A stretch of DNA of 64,000 nucleotides from Gerris lacustris (Eukaryota > Arthropoda > Insecta > Hemiptera > Gerridae), in assembly GCA_951217055.1 (NCBI GenBank), contig OX578281.1, positions 61,134,043 through 61,198,042 of the forward strand, read 5' to 3'. Under the pieces are notes generated by a model that worked only from the letters and a program-made list of their open reading frames with translations, was not told where the DNA came from and searched no databases. Each line of letters starts with the position of its first letter. The first letter of the stretch is position 1. Made by a program: the position numbers and the translations under genes. This document shows positions 45,441 to 56,525 of the stretch, in pieces.

Positions 45441-46886
45441 AATTTGGCTTAAAAACTTGATTTATTTTACACCGTTTAGACGCAGACAATATTTAGATTG
45501 TTAATTACTCTTTAAGTCTTTTAATAACCAGACATTTTACCTCCCAATTTTTGAAAAAGAAAACGGTTTAATGTTACAATTATTTCGTAACAAGCGGCCT
45601 CTCATTAACAATCAAATTTTAGTTTTAATTATTCTTACTTTGTCCTCATATACACCCTTCACGATTAAATTTAATTGTTTAATTAATTAATTATTATTGA
45701 TACGTTGTAAAATTGTTTATTTATTGTATTATAACTTTGATACATTGAGAGACAGTCCAATAATCAAAGTTATAGTGAAGAATTCTTTTAAATATATATT
45801 ATTTTTTTTTGACTACGTATTTCCTTTAGCCTTTGGCTAAATAGATTGTTTGGTTTTTATAATATAAATATTTTGATATTTAACTAAATTTAAACAAACC
45901 AATTTAAAAAAAAAATAATAATAAAATTAAATTAAATTAAATTGGATAATATAATCAAATATAGATAATTTTTAAAAGTAAAAATAAATAGTGATAACAC
46001 GATGAAATTAATTAAATAATTGTTATTTGCAAAATTACTAAATTTAATGGCAATACCAGAAAAACAAAAAGGAATCAAAACAGCAGCGCATACGTCTGAA
46101 TCGTTGCTTTTTTGCCGTTATTATTTCATTGATAGTATAGACCTAAAAAACAAATAATTTCATGATTGTTTCTCTTGTACATAATAAAAAACATAAAAAA
46201 TACGGTCCATTAAAATCGATAAAATTATATTTAGATAATTAAAACATGCTGGCATAAATGATCTAGATAATAAATATGGCTTTCAACTGTCAACGCTTTT
46301 TTTTATATTAAAATAATATTAATTAATTAATTTAAAACTACGTCAATTGTGAATTTTTAAAAAAAGTAAAATTTAAGTTTAAAAAATAAGATAAATAATA
46401 TTATTTATATAATATTTATTTATTTTGTGTATATAAACATTCTAGCGTATTTAATAACAAGGTACCAACATAATCAAACAAATAATATCCTTAAATACTC
46501 TTAAATAAATAAAATAAACAACATTAAATAAAGCAAACAAAAGTTTTTTTTTAAATATGTCAATGCTCTGTTTAAAAGATTTTAGTTAACCCTCGGTCAT
46601 TCCTACTAATGAGCGACAGGTGTGTTCAATATTTATGGCTAATTAAAATATTATATATATACATATAGTAACAATTATTTATAAAAGAAAATGAATGCAT
46701 TTCACTTCTTTTTAACGTGCTATTCGTCCGAGACCACTATTTTTCCGCTTCAGATCTTTCCACCAGCTTTCCACTTATCCTAAATCAGTCATTTCAAGCC
46801 ATTCCTGTAAACACCCACTGTCGCACTAGCACTAGCCGATATAAAAACTAAACAAAACCTGTCACACCAGCTTGACTTAAAAACTA
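45441..46886. other. Very AT-rich DNA, no gene seen
   Basis: Low-complexity ATTAATTAA-type sequence with no protein motif. Confidence 0.35.
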
Positions 46887-46889
46887 TAA

Positions 46890-47049
46890 AGCTTCGTCCA
46901 GACTGCCGCACCGAACATAGGAAACGAGCCGAGCATTCGTCTCTGCGCATGCCCAGTCTAAAGTGCGCTTGCGCATTACAGACTAGGCATGCGCAGAGAC
47001 TAATGCTTGGCTCGTTTCCTCTGTTCGGTTCGGCAATCTGGACGAGGCT
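46890..47049. mobile_element. Harbinger-type fold-back MITE (160 bp), TSD TAA
   Basis: Arms of ~70 bp, nearly complementary: AGCTTCGTCCAGACTGCCGC ... TCTCTGCGCATGCCCAGTCT at the left, AGACTAGGCATGCGCAGAGA ... GGCAATCTGGACGAGGCT at the right, with a ~20-base loop. TAA is repeated on both sides (46887-46889, 47050-47052). The neighbouring tandem units contain the uninterrupted AACTATAAACCAAAC, the empty site. A TWA duplication suggests PIF/Harbinger. Confidence 0.8.
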
Positions 47050-47300
47050 TAAACCAAACAAAACAAACCTGTCATACTAGCTGACTTAAAAACTATAAAC
47101 CAAACAAAACAAACCTGTCACACTAGCTGACTTAAAAACTATAAAACAAACCTGTCACACAAGCTGACTTAAAAACTATAAACCAAACAAAACAAACCTG
47201 TCACACTAGCTGACTTAAAAACTATAAAACAAACCTGTCACACAAGCTGACTTAAAAACTATAAAACAAACCTGTCACACAAGCTGACTTAAATACTAAA
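47050..47300. repeat. Tandem repeat, ~32-48 bp units
   Basis: Units of ACAAACCTGTCACACTAGCT then GACTTAAAAACTATAAA, with or without CCAAACAAA. One diverged unit lies left of the MITE at ~46858-46889. Confidence 0.85.
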
Positions 47301-47984
47301 CAAAACCTATGACACCTGCTTGATTTAAAACTAAACAATACCTAACACACCAGCTCACATAATAACTAAACAAAACATGTAACAAATCAATCAATAAATT
47401 AATCGCAGCATCAAGAGGCAATCGTATTATTGAGAGTCACGTTTATGTGTAAAAACCAAGAAATCGTAGCATAGAGTGTCAGAGCTTTTTAATTATAACA
47501 ATAGTTTTCCTATTTCAAAATTTTAAGTCTATCACAACCCGACTTATGTATGTAAATGTTTAGAGGACAAACATATAGTTATAAAATATTGTATGTATTC
47601 ATTTAAATGTAATTTAGATTTTATATTAAATTTAAGATAAGGGGAACGTGGGGTAGTGCAAATATATATGCAAATATTGTACTATACAAATATAACAAGT
47701 ATGTATACAAGTATTATATTAAACAAATAATTTGACAGGGTTTGAGTGTAGCCGAACCCACCTGAGAACAAATTTTAACACTAAAATATTACCTAGTGAT
47801 GGTTGGAATCCCATAAATAAATATTTTATTTATTTTTGTTTTTTTATTTTCTACTGATGGTCACATAATATAGATCTAAAGTAGCCTACTGTAACTTAGG
47901 TTGTACTTGTTGGGATTTAAATAAATGGCAAAATAAATGGCAAAATAAATTACTGTTTACCTTATGGAGAAAATATAGTATTAT
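47301..47984. other. AT-rich DNA, no gene seen
   Basis: No coding motif or clear repeat boundary. Confidence 0.3.
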
Positions 47985-49555
47985 GTTTTACAATAATTTT
48001 ATTACTTTATAAAAACGGTATTGTGTTTTACAATTTTATTACTTTATAGAAACGGTATTGTGTTTTACAATTGTATTACTTTGTAAAAACAATATTGTGT
48101 TTTACAATTGTATTACTTTGTAAAAACATTATTGTGTTTAACAATTGTATTACTTTGTGAAAACAGTATTGTGTTTAACACATGTATTACTTTGTGAAAA
48201 CAGTATTGTGTTTTACAATTGTATTACTTTGTGGAAACAGTGTTGTGTTTAACAATTGTATTACTTTGTGAAAACAGTATTGTGTTTTACAATTGTATTA
48301 CTTTGTGAAAACAATATTGTGTTTTACAATTGTATTACTTTGTAAAAACATTATTGTGTTTAACAATTGTATTACTTTGTGAAAACAGTATTGTGTTTAA
48401 CACATGTATTACTTTGTGAAAACAGTATTGTGTTTTACAATTGTATTACTTTGTGGAAACAGTGTTGTGTTTAACAATTGTATTACTTTGTGAAAACAGT
48501 ATTGTGTTTTACAATTGTATTACTTTGTGAAAACAATATTGTGTTTTACAATTGTATTACTTTGTAAAAACATTATTGTGTTTAACAATTGTATTACTTT
48601 GTGAAAACAGTATTGTGTTTAACACATGTATTACTTTGTGAAAACAGTATTGTGTTTTACAATTGTATTACTTTGTGGAAACAGTGTTGTGATTAACAAT
48701 TGTATTACTTTGTGAAAACAGTATTGTGTTTTACAATTGTATTACTTTGTGAAAACAGTATTGTGTTTTACAATTGTATTACTTTGTGAAAACATTATTG
48801 TGTTTAACAATTGTATTACTTTGTGAAAACAGTATTGTGTTTAACACATGTATTACTTTGTGAAAACAGTATTGTGTTTAACAATTGTATTACTTTGTGG
48901 AAACAGTGTTGTGTTTAACAATTGTATTACTTTGTGAAAACAGTATTGTGTTTTACAATTGTATTACTTTGTGAAAACAGTATTGTGTTTTACAATTGTA
49001 TTACTTTGTGAAAACATTATTGTGTTTAACAATTGTATTACTTTGTGAAAACAGTATTGTGTTTAACACATGTATTACTTTGTGAAAACAGTATTGTGTT
49101 TAACACATGTATTACTTTGTGAAAACAGTATTGTGTTTTACAATTGTATTACTTTGTGGAAACAGTGTTGTGATTAACAATTGTATTACTTTGTGAAAAC
49201 AGTATTGTGTTTTACAATTGTATTACTTTGTGAAAACAGTATTGTGTTTTACAATTGTATTACTTTGTGAAAACATTATTGTGTTTAACAATTGTATTAC
49301 TTTGTGAAAACAGTATTGTGTTTAACACATGTATTACTTTGTGAAAACAGTATTGTGTTTAACAATTGTATTACTTTGTGGAAACAGTGTTGTGTTTAAC
49401 AATTGTATTACTTTGTGAAAACAGTATTGTGTTTTACAATTGTATTACTTTGTGAAAACAGTATTGTGTTTTACAATTGTATTACTTTGTGAAAACATTA
49501 TTGTGTTTAACAATTGTATTACTTTGTGAAAACAGTATTGTGTTTAACACATGTA

Positions 49556-49560
<5 letters not shown>
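47985..49560. repeat. 37-bp satellite with 222-bp higher-order repeat, left part
   Basis: The basic unit is TGTATTACTTTGTGAAAACA then GTATTGTGTTTTACAAT (37 bp). Variant units recur in fixed order. The unit with (T/G)AAAACATTATTG appears at 48121, 48343, 48565, 48787 and 49009, exactly 222 bp (six units) apart. The array continues past the LINE at 53569. Confidence 0.95.
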
Positions 49561-49593
<33 letters not shown>

Positions 49594-49598
49594 CCGGG

Positions 49599-49627
49599 GG
49601 ACTTTTTTTTATAAAAAAAAAAAGTCC
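49599..49627 (-). other. LINE 3'-terminal hairpin
   Basis: On the minus strand GGACTTTTTTTTTT pairs with AAAAAAAAGTCC just before CCCCGG and the poly-A. The same structure is present in the truncated copy at 42922-42950. In LINEs, 3' RNA structure can be the recognition site of the reverse transcriptase; that role is inferred here. Confidence 0.7.
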
Positions 49628-49694
49628 GAAGCAATAAGACCTCATGAGTGGATCCAAGGTGCAAACCCGGTTTAATAGTCCATCCTATAGTACC

Positions 49695-52600
49695 CTATCC
49701 TCTAAGCAAGCTAACAGACCCACAGAAAGTGAGCACCTTGTTTAGGGGAAGTAACCTTAGTTCTTCAATTGGCAGGATGGCTGAGCCAAAGATTCTCCAC
49801 CTCAAGCGTGTTAATGCAGGACAGCTGCTAATAAGATGAGAAGGTGTTTCGTCCTCTTCCTCGCACAGCCTGCACACTGGGCTTTCTGCTAGGCCAAGCA
49901 GATGTAGATGTCGATTTAGCATGCAGTGTCCAGTAAGAAATCCTGTCAAAAGGTGACAGGATTGCTTTTTGAGCGAGAGCAGCGATCTGGTAAGATGCTG
50001 AGATGGTTCCCGGATCATCATTTTTGATTGTCGCATACCTGAAGCAGTGTTCCATATTCTGTTCATATCTAGCCTCATGAATGTCCTTATGGAATGTTTC
50101 ACTCCACAACGTGGCACGCCTACAACTGGTTCTGGTGTAATTGGGGTCGAATTGGAACCCGTTTTAGCTAACTGGTCAGCAATCTCATTCCCCTCAATGC
50201 CACAATGTCCAGGAACCCATATCAGTTGTACCTTGTTAAGTTGTCCAAGAGTGTTAAGATGGCTTTTGCACTCAGCAACCAGCTTAGATGTATACCTTGG
50301 TGCAACCAGTGCTTTGATCGCTGCCTGGCTGTCAGAGTAGATTCTGATTTGTCTGTTAAGCATATTTTTATTCAGGATAATTTGAGAACAGGCCAAAATT
50401 GCATATATCTCTGCCTGAAATACAGTGGCATATTTGCCTAAGCTCACACTAAGCTCATATCGGGGTTCTGCACAGAAAACCCCAGCCCCTGATAATTCTT
50501 CGATTCGGGACCCGTCGGTGAACCACATGTCTGTTCCTGGTGGCACTTGAGGATCATCTCCAGGTTCCCAGTCTTGTCTTGAAGGAAGCAGATACTCCCA
50601 GCTAATGTCAAAATCCCACTGTGGTATCATAGAGTCCTGTAACATCACTACTTCCGGGCAGATTTCTGTGATACAATTCCATATTGCACTGTGGCCTATA
50701 CTGTCATATCCCATCCATAAACCAGCACAGTGCAGGCGATATGAAGCTAACATAGCTTCGTACTTCAGGTACATCTCTAAAGGTGGTAAGCATAGCATAG
50801 CCTCAAGTGCCAGGGTTGGTGTAGTTTTCATTGCTCCTAGTATACCAACACAAGCCGTTCTTTGAAGGTGCTGAAGTGATTTCTTTGCAGTTCCTAAGGA
50901 TATCCTTGGCCACCAGACGACACATGCATAGGAAAGAATTGGTCTCACCATGGCAGTAAAGATCCAATGCAGTACTTTAGGTTGTAATCCCCAGGTGGGA
51001 CCAATGGCCTTCCGGCATACCCAAAAGGCCGCCATTGCCTTATTCAGTTTTGCTTCAAGATGAAGTTTCCAGGTCAGTTTTTTGTCCAAAATTACACCTA
51101 GATATTTTACTGAGTCTGCGAGGTTAAGCTTCTTACCACTTAGCATCAGTTCTTTACTTCCATCCAATTTTCTTTTTTTTGTAAATAGTGTCACCACTGT
51201 TTTTTCAGGATTAACTCCGAGGCCGTGATTATAACACCATTTTTCAACAGAATGAAGAGCTCTTTGTGCAAGCTCAAATACTGTGGTAGTGAACTTGCCC
51301 TGAACCAGAACTGCTACATCATCTGCATAAGCTTGAATGTAAATCCCATCTTTCAGAATGAGCTTTATGAGACTATCCACTACAAGGCACCAAAGTAACG
51401 GTGACAGAACTCCACCTTGTGGACAGCCTCTCCTTATAGCCACTTTTATGCTGTGTCCATTTCTCTCAACTTTAGCTAGTCTAAGAGATAGCATTGATCT
51501 GATCCATGCCACTATAACTGGGTGAACACCATGGTCAGAAGCAGCTTGGCTGATGGATTCAACAGAAACACAATTAAAAGCCCCTTCAATGTCCATGAAG
51601 AGTCCCAGCATCAGCTGTTGCTTATTGAGGGCTCTTTCGATTTTGCAAACTAAATGGTGAAGTGCTGCCTCACAAGATTTTCCTGCTTGATATGCATACT
51701 GCTGCTTGCTTAATGGAATGGTCATGTTGTCCCTAATCCATCTATCCACCAGCCTTTCCAAGGTCTTTAATAAGAACGAAGTAAGACTGATGGGTCTGTA
51801 AGATTTAGGAAGAGTAAAATCGGGTTTACCCTGCTTTGGTATAAAAACAATGCGCACCTCCCTCCAGGAGCTAGGGATAGTTCCTTGAGAAAGGAAGGTT
51901 CGGTAGATCTTAGCTAAATCGTCAATAATCAGATCCAGGCCTTGTTGGAGCATTATTGGCATAATCCCATCACAGCCAGGGGATTTAAATGCGGCAAAGC
52001 TTTTCACTGCAAATTCCACCTTATTGTTTGTAATGATAGTATCTGCTAAGGCTTGAGCTCCTTCCACAGGTAAAGCCATAGGAAAATCAGATATTTCAAT
52101 GTCCTCACTTATATCGGAGCCTGGCATATGTGTATTTACCAGATATTTAAGGGCCTCCTCCTCTGAAGAAGTAAATGTGCCTCCATTAAGCAGTAAGGGA
52201 CCACTACACATATCGGTCGGTGCTTTGGAGAGAATCCGGTGAAATCTTGCCGCTGGAGCTATTCCCCCAATATCTGCACAGTAGGCTCGCCAAGCATCCC
52301 TCTTAGCTTTTTTAATTTGTGCCTTGTATTTTCTACGGACGGACTTATATTCCTCCCAAAGCTTTGGCAAATTATTTCTTTTAGCTTTGTTCAAGATTCT
52401 GTTAACCTGTCTTCTAAGAGATTCTACTTTATGAGTCCACCAAGGTGTTGAGAACCTTTGGGAACGGACTTGTAATGGACAACTAGTTTCATGCGCTGTA
52501 CTTATGGCTGTTGTAAGTGCTTGTACGTAGTCTTCGGTTTCTTTAAGTCCGTTGGGACAGTGTCCTACTTTGTCAAGTTCTTCTTTGAGCACCTTTCGAT

Positions 52601-53352
52601 ATATGACCCAGTCAGTGGTTCTAATGTTCCTGAATCGAATCTCTTGTGGAGGGGGAACTTTTATCATAAATAGGATGTGCCTATGGTCTGATAGAGATTC
52701 ATCCTGAATAACATGCCAATCCTTAACACATGTTAGTAAATCTTCTGTGCAGAAAGATATGTCGATCACTTCTTTTCTTCTTGCTGTGAAATAAGTAGGG
52801 ACAGCCCCGTTATTAAGGACAAAAAGCTGTGTGCTAGATAAAAATTCAAGTAAGGCTGCACCTCTAGGGTTAGTGTCACTGCTACCCCATATTAAATTAT
52901 GCGCATTAGCATCAGCACCTACTAGAAGGGAAAGCTTATTTTCTGTGCAGAAGCGGACTAGATCCACAAAGCAAGATGGAGGGGGCAGATCCATAGAGTC
53001 GTAGGGCAAATAAAGTGAACAAACTATAATGTCTCGCTTCCCATGCCCCAGCAGATTCCCTTTAAGCTTTACTGCCACCATATCCCTTCGGCAAAACTCC
53101 GGTATAAGGGTCGCATTAATGTTCCTAGTTATAATACAGGCACGCGGAACCTCACTATCTGTAGAATAGAAAATAGTACCCCCCGAAATTCCCAAACCAC
53201 GTATAAGTCCCTTATTTACATACGGTTCTTGAATTAGGCCAACATTTGCACTTACATCTAGAAATTTCTTACAAAAAAACTGTGCTAGCAGCACCCCCGT
53301 GCTGAATGTTGGCCTGTAAAAACTTAATTCTATTATTAAACCTAACACTCAT
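49695..53352 (-). CDS. LINE ORF2: endonuclease, reverse transcriptase, RNase H, CCHC (one frameshift)
   Basis: Pol-like protein that nicks the target and copies its own RNA. Residues below are numbered from the open frame that starts at 53348. Apurinic-like endonuclease ~20-230 (IQEPYVNKG, GADANAHN ~144-151, SDHRH ~220-224). Reverse transcriptase ~500-760 (SYRPISLTS, FMDIEGAFN ~584, GCPQGGVLSP, AYADDVAVL ~673). RNase H ~940-1060 with the full acidic set: Asp945 in WFTDGSR, Glu980, Asp1006 in SDSQ, Asp1058. Terminal Cys1159/Cys1162/His1171/Cys1176 finger. The natural ATG is at 53352 in another frame and encodes the missing FLQANIQHGGAAS start. The two frames meet at a run of seven T (minus strand, ~53273-53279), so a one-base length change there probably broke the gene. 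The 3.65-kb frame is otherwise open. Confidence 0.93.
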
Positions 53353-53568
53353 TATGGGGAGAAAAACGTTTCGGGCTCAATATCCTCCTCTCCTACTATT
53401 ATTCCTTTAACCCCCTCTTTTGTTTTCTTCCTTTCCATGTAAGAAGAGTCCGAGTCGTCTGATTCCTCACGTGGTCGAATTCTTGAAGTGATGTCTTCTG
53501 CTGCTGGAGCTGAACTGGCAGTGGGAAGATCTTCTCGGTGATTCATACTCCTGGCTCTATTTGCTGCA
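53352..53568 (-). pseudogene. LINE ORF1, C-terminal remnant
   Basis: About 70 residues remain, ending in DIEPETFFSP and a stop: an acidic, Ser-rich tail (REESDDSDSSYMERKK). The nucleic-acid-binding part with any CCHC knuckles would lie upstream and is gone because the insertion is 5'-truncated at 53568. Its stop overlaps the ORF2 start as TAATG (minus strand, 53354-53350). Confidence 0.75.
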
Positions 53569-54520
53569 TTAACACATGTATTACTTTGTGAAAACAGTAT
53601 TGTGTTTAACAATTGTATTACTTTGTGGAAACAGTGTTGTGTTTAACAATTGTATTACTTTGTGAAAACAGTATTGTGTTTTACAATTGTATTACTTTGT
53701 GAAAACAGTATTGTGTTTTACAATTGTATTACTTTGTGAAAACATTATTGTGTTTAACAATTGTATTACTTTGTGAAAACAGTATTGTGTTTAACACATG
53801 TATTACTTTGTGAAAACAGTATTGTGTTTAACAATTGTATTACTTTGTGAAAACAGTATTGTGTTTAACACATGTATTACTTTGTGAAAACAGTATTGTG
53901 TTTTACAATTGTATTACTTTGTGAAAACAGTGTTGTGTTTAACACATGTATTACTTTGTGAAAACAGTATTGTGTTTAACACATGTATTACTTTGTGAAA
54001 ACAGTATTGTGTTTAACACATGTATTACTTTGTGAAAACAGTATTGTGTTTTACAATTGTATTACTTTGTGAAAACAGTGTTGTGTTTAACACATGTATT
54101 ACTTTGTGAAAACAGTGTTGTGTTTAACACATGTATTACTTTGTGAAAACAGTATTGTGTTTAACACATGTATTACTTTGTGAAAACAGTGTTGTGTTTA
54201 ACAATTGTATTACTTTGTGAAAACAGTATTGTGTTTTACAATTGTATTACTTTGTGAAAACAGTATTGTGTATTACAATTGTATTACTTTGTGAAAACAG
54301 TGTTGTGTTTAACAATTGTATTACTTTGTGAAAACAGTGTTGTGTTTAACAATTGTATTACTTTGTGAAAACAGTATTGTGTTTAACAATTGTATTACTT
54401 TGTGAAAACAGTATTGTGTTTTAAAATTGTATTACTTTGTGAAAACCGTATATTATGTATTACTTTGTGAAAACAGTATTGTGTTTTACAATTGTATTAC
54501 TATGTGAAAACAGTAGGTAC
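53569..54520. repeat. 37-bp satellite, right part
   Basis: Continues the array of 47985-49560 past the LINE, with the same unit variants. Toward the right end the 222-bp order is lost (many TTAACACATG units in succession) and the last units decay near 54430-54515. Confidence 0.93.
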
Positions 54521-54914
54521 TGTTCTATACTGATTTTCTTTAATGTGCCACAATATTCCTATTTATGATCAAATACTCAATTAATTATTATTTTACAGTG
54601 TTACATAGTTTTAATTTTATTTTTATGAACCAAATTAATTATAGAGTTACTTTCACTTGACTGTATTTTACAGTACTGTACACATTACTATATTGTACAG
54701 TTTCATTCGGTAGTTATTACTTTGTTACCATATATTTTGATGGTTAGTGAAGACTAAAGACTTTGTTGTGCCGATTTAGAAGTAATGCGCAGTAATTAAA
54801 ACATCAACTAATTTGCCAAAAAATTTAAAATTAAAATGAAATAAAAACATCTTAATTCAGAGAGTTCTCTAAATTAAATTACCAAAACACCGACTTTTAT
54901 TTTGTTAATTAAAT
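54521..54914. other. AT-rich DNA, no gene seen
   Basis: No motif recognised. Confidence 0.3.
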
Positions 54915-55966
54915 TTCCCTTATTACACTCTTTTATTTGTTTATCTCCAAATCTATTAACTTTAATTTGACCCACATCCCGACTACGTAGAAACCTTAAG
55001 ATTTCCCTTATTAAACTCTTTTATTTAACTTGATTTTATTTGTTTACCTCCAAATCTATTAACTTTGATTTGACCCACATCCCGACTATGTAGAAACCTT
55101 AAGATTTCCCTTATTAAACTCTTTTATTTAACTTGATTTTATTTGTTTATCTCCAAATCTATTAACTTTAATTTGACCCACATCCCGACTACGTAGAAAC
55201 CTTAAGATTTCCCTTAATAAACTCTTTTATTTAACTTGATTTTATTTGTTTATCTCCAAATCTATTAACTTTAATTTGAACCACATACCGATTACGTAGA
55301 AACCTTAAGATTTCCCTTATTACATTCTTTTATTTAACTTGATTTTATTTGTTTATCTCCAAATCTATTAACTTTAATTTGACCCACATTCCGACTACGT
55401 AGAAACCTTAAGATTTCCCTTATTACACTCTTTTATTAACTTTGATTTGACCCACATACCGACTACGTAGAAACCTTAAGATTTCCCTTATTAAACTCTT
55501 TTATTTAACTTGATTTTATTTGTTTATCTCCAAATCTATTAACTTTAATTTGAACCACATACCGATTACGTAGAAACCTTAAGATTTCCCTTATTACATT
55601 CTTTTATTTAACTTGATTTTATTTGTTTATCTCCAAATCTATTAACTTTAATTTGACCCACATTCCGACTACGTAGAAACCTTAAGATTTCCCTTATTAC
55701 ACTCTTTTATTAACTTTGATTTGACCCACATACCGACTACGTAGAAACCTTAAGATTTCCCTTATTACACTCTTTTATTTAACTTGATTTTATTTGTTTA
55801 TCTCCAAATCTATTAACTTTGATTTGACCCACATCCCGACTACGTAGAAACCTTAAGATATCCCTTATTACACTCTTTTATTTAACTTGATTTTATTTGT
55901 TTATCTCCAAATCTATTAACTTTGATTTGACCCACATCCCGACTACGTAGAAACCTTAAGATTTCA
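54915..55966. repeat. 103-bp tandem repeat (~10 units)
   Basis: Units contain GACCCACATCCCGACTACGT then AGAAACCTTAAGATTTCCCT and TTGTTTATCTCCAAATCTAT. GACTACGTAG-type marks at 54981, 55084 and 55187 give a 103-bp period. Shorter units, lacking TTTAACTTGATTTTATTTG and neighbours, occur near 55430 and 55710. Confidence 0.92.
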
Positions 55967-56084
55967 CAGATTTATTTATTTTCCATTCGATAATACAATA
56001 ATAATTTCTTTTACAACATCGACTGCACTAGCCATTGAATCAACAAATTCCACATCAACTGATCCCCTGCCGAGAAGTTATTTT

Positions 56085-56525
56085 ATTACAAGCTTATATT
56101 TAACTTGCAATGTTTGTATGTATGTATGTATGTTCGGGACAAATCTAGCAACTGAATTTTAAAGCCGTTATCCTCAATCAATTGAATTGAAATTTTCCCT
56201 ACACTTTTAGTTTGGATGAAAATGGATATCTAGCTAAGTGACGTCATTCTAAATCCAATATGGTGAAAAGCCCAAGATGTCGGACTTGTTATTATTTAAG
56301 CATGCCCATGATATGGGTATCAAATAAAAGGATTTGCTGATAAGAATACGAATAAAAGCTTGTTTTTAATTTTAATTTTTTTTTACTATTAATTTTTTTA
56401 TGATAAATTTTATAAAATGTTCAATAATAATTTAAAATAATAAATGGAAAACACTGGGCTAAGTAATTATTAACTCGTATATGAAAAAGTTTGACTGAGT
56501 TGTTTCGGATCTATTTTTTACTTTT
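56085..56525. repeat. Composite of a 7.25-kb-type repeat and an inverted family R end
   Basis: ATTTAACTTGCAATGTTTGT to AATCCAATATGGTG matches 7250-7425. AATGGAAAACACTGGGCTAA to TGAGTTGTTTCGGATC is the reverse of the family R start at 40195. Confidence 0.6.

Larger units (their letters stand above)
49563..53568 (-). mobile_element. RNase H-bearing LINE (R1/I-like group), nearly full ORF2, 5'-truncated in ORF1
   Basis: Lies inverted in the 37-bp satellite. The poly-A tail appears as T at 49561-49593. A ~100-bp 3' UTR holds a hairpin. ORF2 runs to 49695 and the end of ORF1 lies at 53352-53568. TTAACACATGTATTACTTT flanks both sides (49544-49562, 53569-53587), a target duplication of up to 19 bp. 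The satellite itself repeats this string, so the exact length is uncertain. Confidence 0.92.

Noticed and set aside
47985..54520. Regular repeats resembling a CRISPR array
   Set aside because: Units are directly adjacent without unique spacers, and the setting is eukaryotic: a satellite.
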